The position numbers were made by a program, and so were the translations under genes. A stretch of 5,317 bases of DNA, from NCBI GenBank assembly GCA_902795905.1, contig CADBMY010000203.1, positions 1 to 5,317 on the forward strand. Reading direction: 5' to 3'. The notes below the pieces were generated by a model. It was not told the DNA's origin, made no database searches, and was given only the letters and a program-made list of their open reading frames with translations. This stretch comes from an uncultured Erysipelotrichaceae bacterium. Lineage in GTDB: Bacteria > Bacillota_I > Bacilli_A > Erysipelotrichales > Erysipelotrichaceae. This document shows positions 1 to 4,100 of this stretch, piece by piece (the first letter of the stretch is position 1; each line of letters starts with the position of its first letter).

Positions 1-83
1 TAAACAATATCATCGAGGAGTACTTCCAGACCCATCCGCAGCTGGATGCGCATGTGGAGGGAAGGATCACGGTCCTTGAATAA
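1..83 (+). CDS. 3' end of an unidentified protein-coding gene (partial)
   Basis: The window opens inside an open frame whose complete codons run from base 3 to a TAA stop at 81-83, giving 26 C-terminal residues that end in HVEGRITVLE. The start lies upstream of the window. The codons read sensibly and the stop is followed within four bases by a hairpin terminator, which supports a real gene end. The tail is charged and hydrophilic (an EEYFQTHPQLD stretch) with no membrane segment or motif that I recognise, so I assign no function. It converges on the metal-dependent regulator on the opposite strand. Confidence 0.6.
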   Translation, partial: NNIIEEYFQTHPQLDAHVEGRITVLE

Positions 84-86
84 GAA

Positions 87-108
87 AAAGACCTGTTACC
101 AGGTCTTT
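87..108. terminator. Bidirectional intrinsic terminator between convergent genes
   Basis: A perfect 9-bp stem AAAGACCTG/CAGGTCTTT closes a four-base TTAC loop. Read on the minus strand, the second arm runs into TTTTTCTTA, a good U-tract, so it is the likely end of the regulator gene. Read on the + strand, it is followed by a looser TTTCACTTTC and would also end the upstream partial gene. Confidence 0.8.
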
Positions 109-113
109 CACTT

Positions 114-482
114 TCAATGCAGGTTCTGGATAAATTCCTTGAGCTTCTCGAATGTCACATCACTGAGATCATGTTCGATATGACAGGCATCATCCTGAGC
201 TGTTTCGGCATCAACACCGAGGCGGATGAACCAGTTGGTTAACAGCTGATGTCTCTCGTATATTCTTCTGGCAATCTCTTCACCGGGAGGCAGGAGATGG
301 ATCGTACCGTCTTTATCCATGGAGATATATCCGTTTTCGCGAAGCTTCTTCATCGCGATACTGACACTGGCTTTACTAAAGTTTTTCTCTTCTGCAATAT
401 CAATGGAATGAACGTTTCCTTTTCGTTCCTGGATCATCAGTATAGCTTCAAGGTAGTCTTCGGCAGATTCATAAATATTCAT
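114..482 (-). CDS. DtxR/MntR-family metal-dependent transcriptional regulator
   Basis: A 122-residue cytoplasmic repressor that should bind DNA when loaded with Mn or Fe and control metal uptake genes. Residues about 5-62 form the winged helix-turn-helix (recognition region FSKASVSIAMKKLRENGY) and about 66-122 the dimerisation and metal-binding helices. There is no C-terminal SH3-like domain, so the architecture is MntR-like. Probable metal ligands by family alignment are D9, E12, H78, C100, E103 and H104 (motif DACHIEHDLSD). D9 and E12 resemble MntR, whereas C100 replaces the MntR glutamate and resembles the DtxR cysteine, so metal preference is open. The frame extends upstream to 536, but I chose the ATG at 482 because an AAGGAG sits nine bases before it and the family N-terminus begins here. 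It diverges from a PTS operon; no metal transporter gene lies in the window. Confidence 0.9.
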   Translation of the reverse strand: MNIYESAEDYLEAILMIQERKGNVHSIDIAEEKNFSKASVSIAMKKLRENGYISMDKDGTIHLLPPGEEIARRIYERHQLLTNWFIRLGVDAETAQDDACHIEHDLSDVTFEKLKEFIQNLH

Positions 483-491
483 ACGTATCAG

Positions 492-497
492 CTCCTT
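492..497 (-). promoter_or_regulatory. Ribosome binding site of the DtxR/MntR-family regulator
   Basis: On the minus strand this reads AAGGAG, nine bases before the ATG at 482. It decides the start against the longer frame opening at 536, whose first codons lie upstream of the predicted promoter -10 and so would not be transcribed from it. Confidence 0.75.
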
Positions 498-503
498 GAG
501 AAT

Positions 504-532
504 ATTATACGATAAAAAATGACCCGTGTCTG
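504..532 (-). promoter_or_regulatory. Promoter of the DtxR/MntR-family regulator
   Basis: On the minus strand: -35 CAGACA (532-527), a 17-bp spacer, and a perfect -10 TATAAT (509-504). Transcription should start near 497, just at the Shine-Dalgarno of the gene. The -35 overlaps that of the divergent PTS promoter by three bases inside the palindrome TGTCTGACA (527-535), a natural place for mutual or autoregulatory control. Confidence 0.65.
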
Positions 533-559
533 ACATTTATGTTGTATAGTAAATACAGT
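530..559 (+). promoter_or_regulatory. Candidate promoter of the PTS EIIA/EIIB operon
   Basis: -35 CTGACA (530-535, five of six consensus bases), an 18-bp spacer and a weaker -10 TACAGT (554-559). The predicted start near 566 leaves only a few bases before the ATG at 571. A better -10-like hexamer TATAGT (545-550) has no -35 at proper spacing. The call is tentative. Confidence 0.4.
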
Positions 560-570
560 AAAGAGTCGTT

Positions 571-1014
571 ATGGAACAGAGTTTTATTACACGAGAGCTG
601 GTACAGCTCCATGTACCTGCAAAAAACTGGGAAGAAGCTATACGGCTGTCTGCTGATCCTCTCGTACAAAACGGCATATGTCTGCGTGAATATGTAGATG
701 ATATGGTTTTGAACGTCAAGGAGAACGGACCGTATATCGTATTGACAGATCATCTGGCCCTGCCGCATGGCCGGGCAGAGAAAGGCGCACTGCAGACTGC
801 GATCTCGGTGGGGATCCTCGAGACGCCGGTGGAATTCGGCAACAAGACAAATGATCCGGTGAAAGTAGTCATATGCATGTCAGCACAGGCAGGGGACAAA
901 TATATGGACATGCTTGGGCGGCTGGCTGCACTTTTAGAAGACCCTCAGGTAATTGAGGACTTGGCAAATGCTGAAGACGCTGATAAAGTATTAGAGTTGT
1001 TGCAGCATTGTTAG
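571..1014 (+). CDS. PTS EIIA component, mannitol/fructose/ascorbate class (PTS_EIIA_2)
   Basis: A 147-residue soluble phosphocarrier that accepts phosphate from HPr on a histidine and passes it to an EIIB. The signature stretch ENGPYIVLTDHLALPHGRAE places the phosphorylated histidine at H66. Full length for a single-domain EIIA of the UlaC/SgcA kind. The start has no strong Shine-Dalgarno, only AAAGAG (560-565) five bases upstream; no better in-frame start is seen before the signature. It is the first gene of a + strand unit, and the EIIB gene follows with its Shine-Dalgarno overlapping this stop codon, so the two proteins are almost certainly partners. No EIIC permease gene is present in the window. 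The sugar is unknown; homologues work with ascorbate, pentitol or related EIIC proteins. The family call is firm, the substrate is not. Confidence 0.92.
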   Translation: MEQSFITRELVQLHVPAKNWEEAIRLSADPLVQNGICLREYVDDMVLNVKENGPYIVLTDHLALPHGRAEKGALQTAISVGILETPVEFGNKTNDPVKVVICMSAQAGDKYMDMLGRLAALLEDPQVIEDLANAEDADKVLELLQHC

Positions 1015-1020
1015 GGGAGG
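1013..1020 (+). promoter_or_regulatory. Ribosome binding site of PTS EIIB
   Basis: AGGGGAGG lies eight bases before the ATG at 1029 and overlaps the EIIA stop codon (1012-1014). It fixes the EIIB start at 1029 rather than at the in-frame ATG at 1008, and suggests translational coupling of the two PTS proteins. Confidence 0.8.
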
Positions 1021-1028
1021 ACGACATT

Positions 1029-1319
1029 ATGAGGTATAAAGCAATGGTCTGCTGTAAGGCAGGTATGGGATCGAGCATGTTCTTAAAGCTTAAGGCAGAT
1101 CAGGTAATCAGTGAGAATTCACTCCCAATCAAAACAGTACATGGAAATATGGATACACTGATCGATTTTGACGGTGATCTTGTTATTACGATGAGCGATC
1201 TGTGCGAAGATCTGCAGGGTAAGATGCCTTACGTGATCGGTATCGACAGAGTTGCCGACAAAAATGAAATGAAAGAGAAACTGACAAAGTTCCTCGCTGA
1301 CGTACAGTATGCGGTATAG
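1029..1319 (+). CDS. PTS EIIB component, ascorbate/lactose-type fold
   Basis: A 96-residue soluble EIIB that takes phosphate from EIIA on a cysteine and normally donates it to the sugar bound to EIIC. The N-terminus begins with a short beta strand followed by the phosphate loop CCKAGMGSSMFLKLKADQ. The phosphocysteine is probably C9, aligning with the cysteine of the CGNGxGSS loop of UlaB-type proteins; C8 is an extra adjacent cysteine. The rest reads as an alternating Rossmann-like fold (FDGDLVITMSDL, MPYVIGIDRV), and length is normal for the family. The start at 1029 is chosen from the strong Shine-Dalgarno; the frame is also open to an ATG at 1008 inside the EIIA gene. The missing EIIC means it either serves a permease encoded elsewhere or has a regulatory role. 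Confidence 0.9.
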   Translation: MRYKAMVCCKAGMGSSMFLKLKADQVISENSLPIKTVHGNMDTLIDFDGDLVITMSDLCEDLQGKMPYVIGIDRVADKNEMKEKLTKFLADVQYAV

Positions 1320-1335
1320 TTTCCGCATTCGGAAA
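1320..1335 (+). promoter_or_regulatory. Small hairpin covering the ribosome binding site of the next gene
   Basis: A perfect 6-bp inverted repeat TTTCCG/CGGAAA around a CATT loop begins right after the EIIB stop codon. Its 3' arm includes most of GGAAAG (1331-1336), the only Shine-Dalgarno-like sequence for the small gene starting at 1340. It lacks a U-tract, so it is not a terminator. A role in translational coupling or in lowering expression of the small gene is inference. Confidence 0.45.
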
Positions 1336-1339
1336 GTAT

Positions 1340-1537
1340 ATGCATAAACTGCTGATTCTGCAGCAGATGATCCTCGCTTCCCGCGAACTGGATCTTTCTG
1401 CCTATCCTGAAGTAAAACAGTGCCTCGCAGATGCCGAAGCACTGCTTTTTCGCAGCAATGCCGATGAACAGGAGATCACAGACATGATCCACCGTTTATC
1501 GGATCATCTGAAACAGGTAAGACGTGTTTTGAATTAG
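1340..1537 (+). CDS. Small helical protein of unknown function in the PTS operon
   Basis: A 65-residue protein that I cannot assign to a named family with certainty. It has no signal peptide or membrane segment. The sequence reads as two or three amphipathic helices: residues about 2-16, about 22-37 (PEVKQCLADAEALLF) and about 42-64 (DEQEITDMIHRLSDHLKQV). The spacing of leucines, alanines and the AYP and NADEQEI turns resembles a single FIVAR-type three-helix repeat, a module usually found in surface proteins, but that is a weak pattern match. It lies 20 bases after EIIB and 9 bases before the acetyltransferase, in the same direction, which supports a translated gene of one operon. GGAAAG is only three bases before the ATG; an internal ATG at 1367 is a less likely start. 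Confidence 0.6.
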   Translation: MHKLLILQQMILASRELDLSAYPEVKQCLADAEALLFRSNADEQEITDMIHRLSDHLKQVRRVLN

Positions 1538-1546
1538 AGGCATACG

Positions 1547-2362
1547 ATGGATAATAAGAAAGTTGTACAGAATATTGTAACCAAGGACAGTCTCGTCCGT
1601 TCCCTGAGAGATCTGGGGGTAGAGACCGGCATGATCCTGGAGGTACATTCCTCGCTGTCTTCTTTCGGTTTTGTTCTGGGCGGTGCCCGTACGGTCGTTG
1701 ATGCCCTGCTTGAAGCAGTAGGGGAAGACGGTACGATACTGATGCCTGTGCAGACAGGTGACAACACCGACCCGAGTTCATGGGTCAGGCCGCCGGTGGA
1801 TCCCGCTTTCTGGAAACAGATCAGAGAAGAGATGCCTGCGTATGACGTCGGTATGACGGATCTGCGGGGCATGGGCGATATCGCCGATAACTTCCGCCAC
1901 CGTCCCGGTGTGATCTGTTCATCGCATCCTTCGCTGTCATATGCCGCATACGGGAGATATGCCAAGCTGCTGTGCAACCGCCAGTCGCTGCATTTCCCGC
2001 TAGCGGAGGAATCACCGACAGCCAGATTATATGAATTAAAAGGGCATGTGCTTCTGCTTGGTACGGATCTCACCACATGTACATGTCTGCATCTTGCGGA
2101 ATACCGCACAGAGGCAAGACCGATCCATATTCAGGCTTCCAGCATCCGCAGACCGGATGGCACAAAGGAATGGAAAAAGTATCTCGATCTTGATCTTGAC
2201 AGTTCAGATTTCGAGAAGTTCCGTCCTGCCTTCGAAAGTAAAGGCCTCCTGAAAGAGGCCATGATCGGTGACTGCAAAGCGACCTTCTTCGCTGCCAACG
2301 AAGCGATCGATGAAGCCATGCACTATTTTGAAAAAGAAACAATATACGATTTCTACAGATAA
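1547..2362 (+). CDS. AAC(3)-family (antibiotic_NAT) N-acetyltransferase
   Basis: A 271-residue cytoplasmic enzyme of the AAC(3)/YokD fold that transfers an acetyl group from acetyl-CoA to an amine. Family landmarks in order: LEVHSSLSSFG (32-41), ALLEAVGEDGTILMPVQ (53-69), MGDIADNFRHRPGVICSSHP (109-128), PLAEESPTARLYEL (151-164), GHVLLLGTD (166-174) and LHLAEYR (181-187) with the conserved active-site-region H182 and E185. Length is typical and the frame intact. TAGAGG (1535-1540) is six bases before the ATG and overlaps the small gene's stop. Some family members confer resistance to 2-deoxystreptamine aminoglycosides; many chromosomal ones have unknown natural substrates. Placement at the end of a PTS unit argues for a metabolic amine or amino-sugar substrate, but this is inference. 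Its stop codon directly abuts that of the convergent GAF gene. Confidence 0.92.
   Translation: MDNKKVVQNIVTKDSLVRSLRDLGVETGMILEVHSSLSSFGFVLGGARTVVDALLEAVGEDGTILMPVQTGDNTDPSSWVRPPVDPAFWKQIREEMPAYDVGMTDLRGMGDIADNFRHRPGVICSSHPSLSYAAYGRYAKLLCNRQSLHFPLAEESPTARLYELKGHVLLLGTDLTTCTCLHLAEYRTEARPIHIQASSIRRPDGTKEWKKYLDLDLDSSDFEKFRPAFESKGLLKEAMIGDCKATFFAANEAIDEAMHYFEKETIYDFYR
2233..2260 (-). terminator. Candidate terminator of the GAF gene, inside the acetyltransferase coding region
   Basis: A perfect GC-rich 6-bp stem GGCCTC/GAGGCC (2243-2248 with 2255-2260) closes a six-base loop. On the minus strand the hairpin is followed by TTTACTTTC, a moderate U-tract. It lies about 100 bases beyond the GAF stop codon, within codons for SKGLLKEAM of the convergent gene. 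No better minus-strand terminator was seen nearby. Confidence 0.45.
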
Positions 2363-2812
2363 CTACCACTGATGCTTCAGCCAGGCTTCCGCAATATCGG
2401 AGGCAGCCTGAAGCATTTCTTTTTCTTCTGTCTCGGTAAATCTGCTGTACTCGGGAGAATCAAGATCGATCTCGGCTACACACTGTCCGTTAACGATGAT
2501 GGGCACACAGAGCTCGCTGCAGCTGGCCGCATCACAGGCGATGTGATCCCGTCTCTCATGGACGTTGTCCACCCGCTGAACAGCTATCTCTCGGTAGCAG
2601 GCACCGCACACGCCGCTGTCAAAGGCAATATGCGTACAGGCAACTTTGCCCTGGAACGGTCCCAGCACCAGCTCACCGTTTTTGACCAGGTAGAATCCTG
2701 CCCAGTTCAGTCTGTCGTATACTTCGTTGATGCATGCACTGACATTTCCCAGTGCGGCGATCATATCCGGTTCTTCCAGAAGACCGCGAATCATTTCATT
2801 GATCATACTCAT
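2363..2812 (-). CDS. GAF-domain free methionine-R-sulfoxide reductase (fRMsr/YebR-like)
   Basis: A 149-residue single GAF domain. The family reduces free L-methionine-(R)-sulfoxide using cysteines recycled by thioredoxin, protecting against oxidative damage. Seen here: WAGFYLVKNGELVLGPFQGK (37-56), then VACTHI, GVCGACYRE, HIACDAASCSEL and EIDLDSPEYSRF. Cysteines C59, C69 and C93 match the three functional cysteines of the E. coli enzyme (84, 94, 118) with identical spacing of 10 and 24, so it is probably active. Length is slightly short but within the range of Gram-positive homologues. The ATG at 2812 has no Shine-Dalgarno; alternatives are M3 (2806) and M7 (2794), equally without one. It is tail to tail with the acetyltransferase without a gap, and diverges from the thiamine riboswitch unit. 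Confidence 0.9.
   Translation of the reverse strand: MSMINEMIRGLLEEPDMIAALGNVSACINEVYDRLNWAGFYLVKNGELVLGPFQGKVACTHIAFDSGVCGACYREIAVQRVDNVHERRDHIACDAASCSELCVPIIVNGQCVAEIDLDSPEYSRFTETEEKEMLQAASDIAEAWLKHQW
2372..2426 (+). terminator. Intrinsic terminator of the PTS/acetyltransferase operon, inside the GAF gene
   Basis: An outer perfect stem ATGCTTCAG/CTGAAGCAT (2372-2380 with 2408-2416) contains an inner stem CTTCCG/CGGAGG (2386-2391 with 2398-2403, one G-U pair) and a six-base loop. An alternative inner pairing CAGGCT/AGCCTG (2382-2387 with 2405-2410) is also possible. The hairpin runs into TTTCTTTTTCTT on the + strand. It begins ten bases after the acetyltransferase stop and overlaps the last codons of the opposite-strand GAF gene. 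Confidence 0.75.
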
Positions 2813-2818
2813 GAACGT

Positions 2819-2847
2819 ATTGTATCACGAAACAGAAAGTGTATAAT
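2819..2847 (-). promoter_or_regulatory. Candidate promoter of the GAF reductase gene
   Basis: On the minus strand an extended -10 TGATACAAT (2827-2819) is preceded at 17 bp by a weak -35 ATTATA (2847-2842). The start point would fall at about 2812, the first base of the ATG, implying a leaderless message, consistent with the absent Shine-Dalgarno. Both elements coincide with promoter elements of the + strand thiT unit. Confidence 0.4.
2820..2847 (+). promoter_or_regulatory. Promoter of the TPP riboswitch-thiT unit
   Basis: -35-like TTGTAT (2820-2825), a 16-bp spacer and a perfect -10 TATAAT (2842-2847). Transcription would begin near 2854, immediately before the riboswitch P1 stem at 2857, which is the expected geometry. 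Confidence 0.65.
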
Positions 2848-2856
2848 AATTCTTGT

Positions 2857-2927
2857 GAACAGGGGTGTGCTTGGCACTGAGAAATACCCTTATCACCTGA
2901 TCTAGGTAAAGCTAGCGTAGGGAGTTC
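2857..2927 (+). promoter_or_regulatory. TPP riboswitch (THI element) aptamer
   Basis: The conserved core of the thiamine pyrophosphate aptamer is plain: AGGGGTG (2861-2867), CTGAGAAATACCC (2877-2889), ATCACCTGATCTAGGTAAAG (2892-2911) and CTAGCGTAGGGA (2912-2923). P1 is GAAC (2857-2860) with GTTC (2924-2927). The P3 arm is minimal, GTGC/GCAC around a three-base loop. It should bind TPP and shut off the thiamine transporter gene that follows. Confidence 0.95.
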
Positions 2928-2937
2928 CGGCAAGATT

Positions 2938-2967
2938 CCTTACGCCTCGAAATTGGAGGTGTTTTTT
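2938..2967 (+). promoter_or_regulatory. Riboswitch expression platform: RBS-sequestering hairpin and anti-sequestor
   Basis: The OFF hairpin pairs ACGCCTC (2942-2948) with GAGGTGT (2956-2962) around GAAATTG, burying the GGAGG Shine-Dalgarno (2955-2959) and running into TTTTT. The ON pairing joins aptamer bases GCGTAGGG (2915-2922) to CCTTACGC (2938-2945), eight contiguous pairs including one G-U, which would destroy both aptamer and OFF hairpin. Control could be at translation, at termination or both. Confidence 0.75.
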
Positions 2968-2968
2968 A

Positions 2969-3508
2969 ATGGGAAAGCAGAATTCGATCAGACAACTTGT
3001 ATACATGGCAATGTATCTTGCACTATTCTTCGTCTTTGACTGGCTGAGCAATCAGCTGCCGATCTTCAAGATGCCTAACGGCGGTACGCTGGGTCTGGGT
3101 GTGATCCCGCTGATCCTGGCATCGTATCATCTGGGCTGGCAGAAAGGTCTTGCGGTAGCACTTCTTTCGGTCGTACTGCAGTTCATGACCGGACAGATCT
3201 ATGTTGTTCAGAACAGCGATGGTTTCAACATCTTCCAGATCATCCTGCAGTTCCTGATGGAATATCCGATTGCTTTCGGTGTCTACGGACTCAGCTCACT
3301 GTTTCCTACAAAAGGAAAGTTCTATACAGGTGTTGCCGTAACCAACCTGATCCGTCTTGCCCTGCATGTGATCGCCGGTCATGTCTACTGGGCTACACCC
3401 TGGTGGGGCAGTTTTACATACAACGCCTGGTATATGATCCCGACGATGATCCTGGGCCTTGTACTGATGCCGCTGATCGTGCCGAGACTCAGTTCGTATA
3501 TCAGGTAA
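2969..3508 (+). CDS. thiT: Thiamine transporter ThiT (ECF S component, Thia_YuaJ family)
   Basis: A 179-residue membrane protein that binds thiamine outside the cell and works with the shared ECF energising module (EcfT, EcfA, EcfA'), which is encoded elsewhere. About six hydrophobic segments are visible, roughly at 10-28, 42-56, 60-76, 88-110, 119-138 and 155-171. Family landmarks are MPNGGTLGLGVIPLILASYH (35-54), the FLMEYPIAFG helix with E98, RLALHVIAGHVYW with R129, H133 and W141, and YNAWYM with Y151 and N152, corresponding to residues around the thiamine pocket in ThiT. Length matches the family. The start has an ideal GGAGGT Shine-Dalgarno, which is the riboswitch-controlled one. The TPP riboswitch immediately upstream independently confirms the substrate. 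It is a single-gene unit closed by a strong terminator. Confidence 0.96.
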   Translation: MGKQNSIRQLVYMAMYLALFFVFDWLSNQLPIFKMPNGGTLGLGVIPLILASYHLGWQKGLAVALLSVVLQFMTGQIYVVQNSDGFNIFQIILQFLMEYPIAFGVYGLSSLFPTKGKFYTGVAVTNLIRLALHVIAGHVYWATPWWGSFTYNAWYMIPTMILGLVLMPLIVPRLSSYIR

Positions 3509-3512
3509 ACAA

Positions 3513-3540
3513 AAAAACGCAAATACATTTTTGCGTTTTT
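3513..3540 (+). terminator. Intrinsic terminator after thiT
   Basis: A perfect 11-bp stem, AAAAACGCAAA (3513-3523) with TTTGCGTTTTT (3530-3540), closes a six-base loop and ends in a T-run, starting four bases after the thiT stop. The A-rich 5' arm makes it potentially bidirectional, although no minus-strand gene needs it. Confidence 0.9.
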
Positions 3541-3556
3541 ATTATGCAGTAGTAAA

Positions 3557-4099
3557 ATGAGTAACGTGAGACCTGAACCCGGAACAGAAGTTTATATCCA
3601 GAGCTTCAAACATAACGGATCGCTGCACCGTACCTGGTGCAAGGGTTTTGTCGTGGAAGCGACGGAAGACAGATATATCATCATTACCAATAAAGCCTGG
3701 GTCATTGAAGCTGACGGCAGAAAGTGGATCACCAGAGAACCGGCAGTATGTTTCTTCTGGAAGAACAGGTGGTTCAACGTGATCTCGATGATCCGCAAGG
3801 GCGGTATCTACTATTACTGCAATCTGGCATCACCGAGCCTCTATGACGGGGAAGCTGTAAAGTATATCGACTACGATCTGGATGTGAAGCTCTATCCCGA
3901 TCATACGTATCAGATCCTCGATGAGAATGAGTATGAGATGCACAGAAAACAGATGAAGTATCCGGAGGCGATCACCGGTATCATTGATGAGCAGATGAAA
4001 GAACTGCTGGCAATGATGGAGAATGAGAAGGATCCGTTCAACGGAGAGTGCATAGAATACTACTACAGGATGTACCAGAGAATGGCAGACGAGAGATAA
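3557..4099 (+). CDS. Nucleoside tri-/diphosphate phosphatase, Ntdp type (DUF402, UPF0374)
   Basis: A 180-residue cytoplasmic protein matching the staphylococcal and streptococcal Ntdp enzymes, which hydrolyse nucleoside tri- and diphosphates with divalent metal. Landmarks in order: IQSFKHNGSLHRTW (14-27), EADGRKWITREPAVCFF (51-67), RWFNVISMI (71-79), GIYYYCNLASP (83-93), the acidic motif YIDYDLDVKLYPD (103-115) with D105, D107 and D109, and LDENEYEMHR (121-130) with D122 and E123. The acidic clusters are the probable metal ligands. Length is that of the family. The start is chosen by homologous length, yet it has no Shine-Dalgarno: AGTAGTAAA precedes the ATG. A -10-like TATTAT at 3540-3545 would put transcription only a few bases upstream. 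The butyrate kinase gene follows after one base. Confidence 0.93.
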   Translation: MSNVRPEPGTEVYIQSFKHNGSLHRTWCKGFVVEATEDRYIIITNKAWVIEADGRKWITREPAVCFFWKNRWFNVISMIRKGGIYYYCNLASPSLYDGEAVKYIDYDLDVKLYPDHTYQILDENEYEMHRKQMKYPEAITGIIDEQMKELLAMMENEKDPFNGECIEYYYRMYQRMADER

Positions 4100-4100
4100 C

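Noticed and set aside
483..536. Eighteen-codon N-terminal extension of the metal-dependent regulator, beginning at the ATG at 536.
   Set aside because: It covers the predicted promoter -10 and the AAGGAG site, and the family N-terminus starts at 482.
536..555. Imperfect inverted repeat ATTTA(10 bases)TAAAT upstream of EIIA, as an operator.
   Set aside because: Only the outer five bases pair and the sequence is AT-rich, so chance is a sufficient explanation.
1534..2109. A 191-codon minus-strand open frame opposite the acetyltransferase.
   Set aside because: The + strand frame holds all AAC(3)-family motifs; the minus frame is rich in Ser and Arg with no motif.
1547..2362. The acetyltransferase as an acquired aminoglycoside resistance gene.
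   Set aside because: No integron, transposon or repeat flanks it, it sits in an operon with compact spacing, and its base composition resembles its neighbours; a chromosomal native enzyme is more likely.
2372..2905. A 177-codon + strand open frame overlapping the GAF gene.
   Set aside because: It is the antisense shadow of the GAF gene; it reads through the terminator hairpin, the promoter region and half of the riboswitch aptamer and shows no family pattern.
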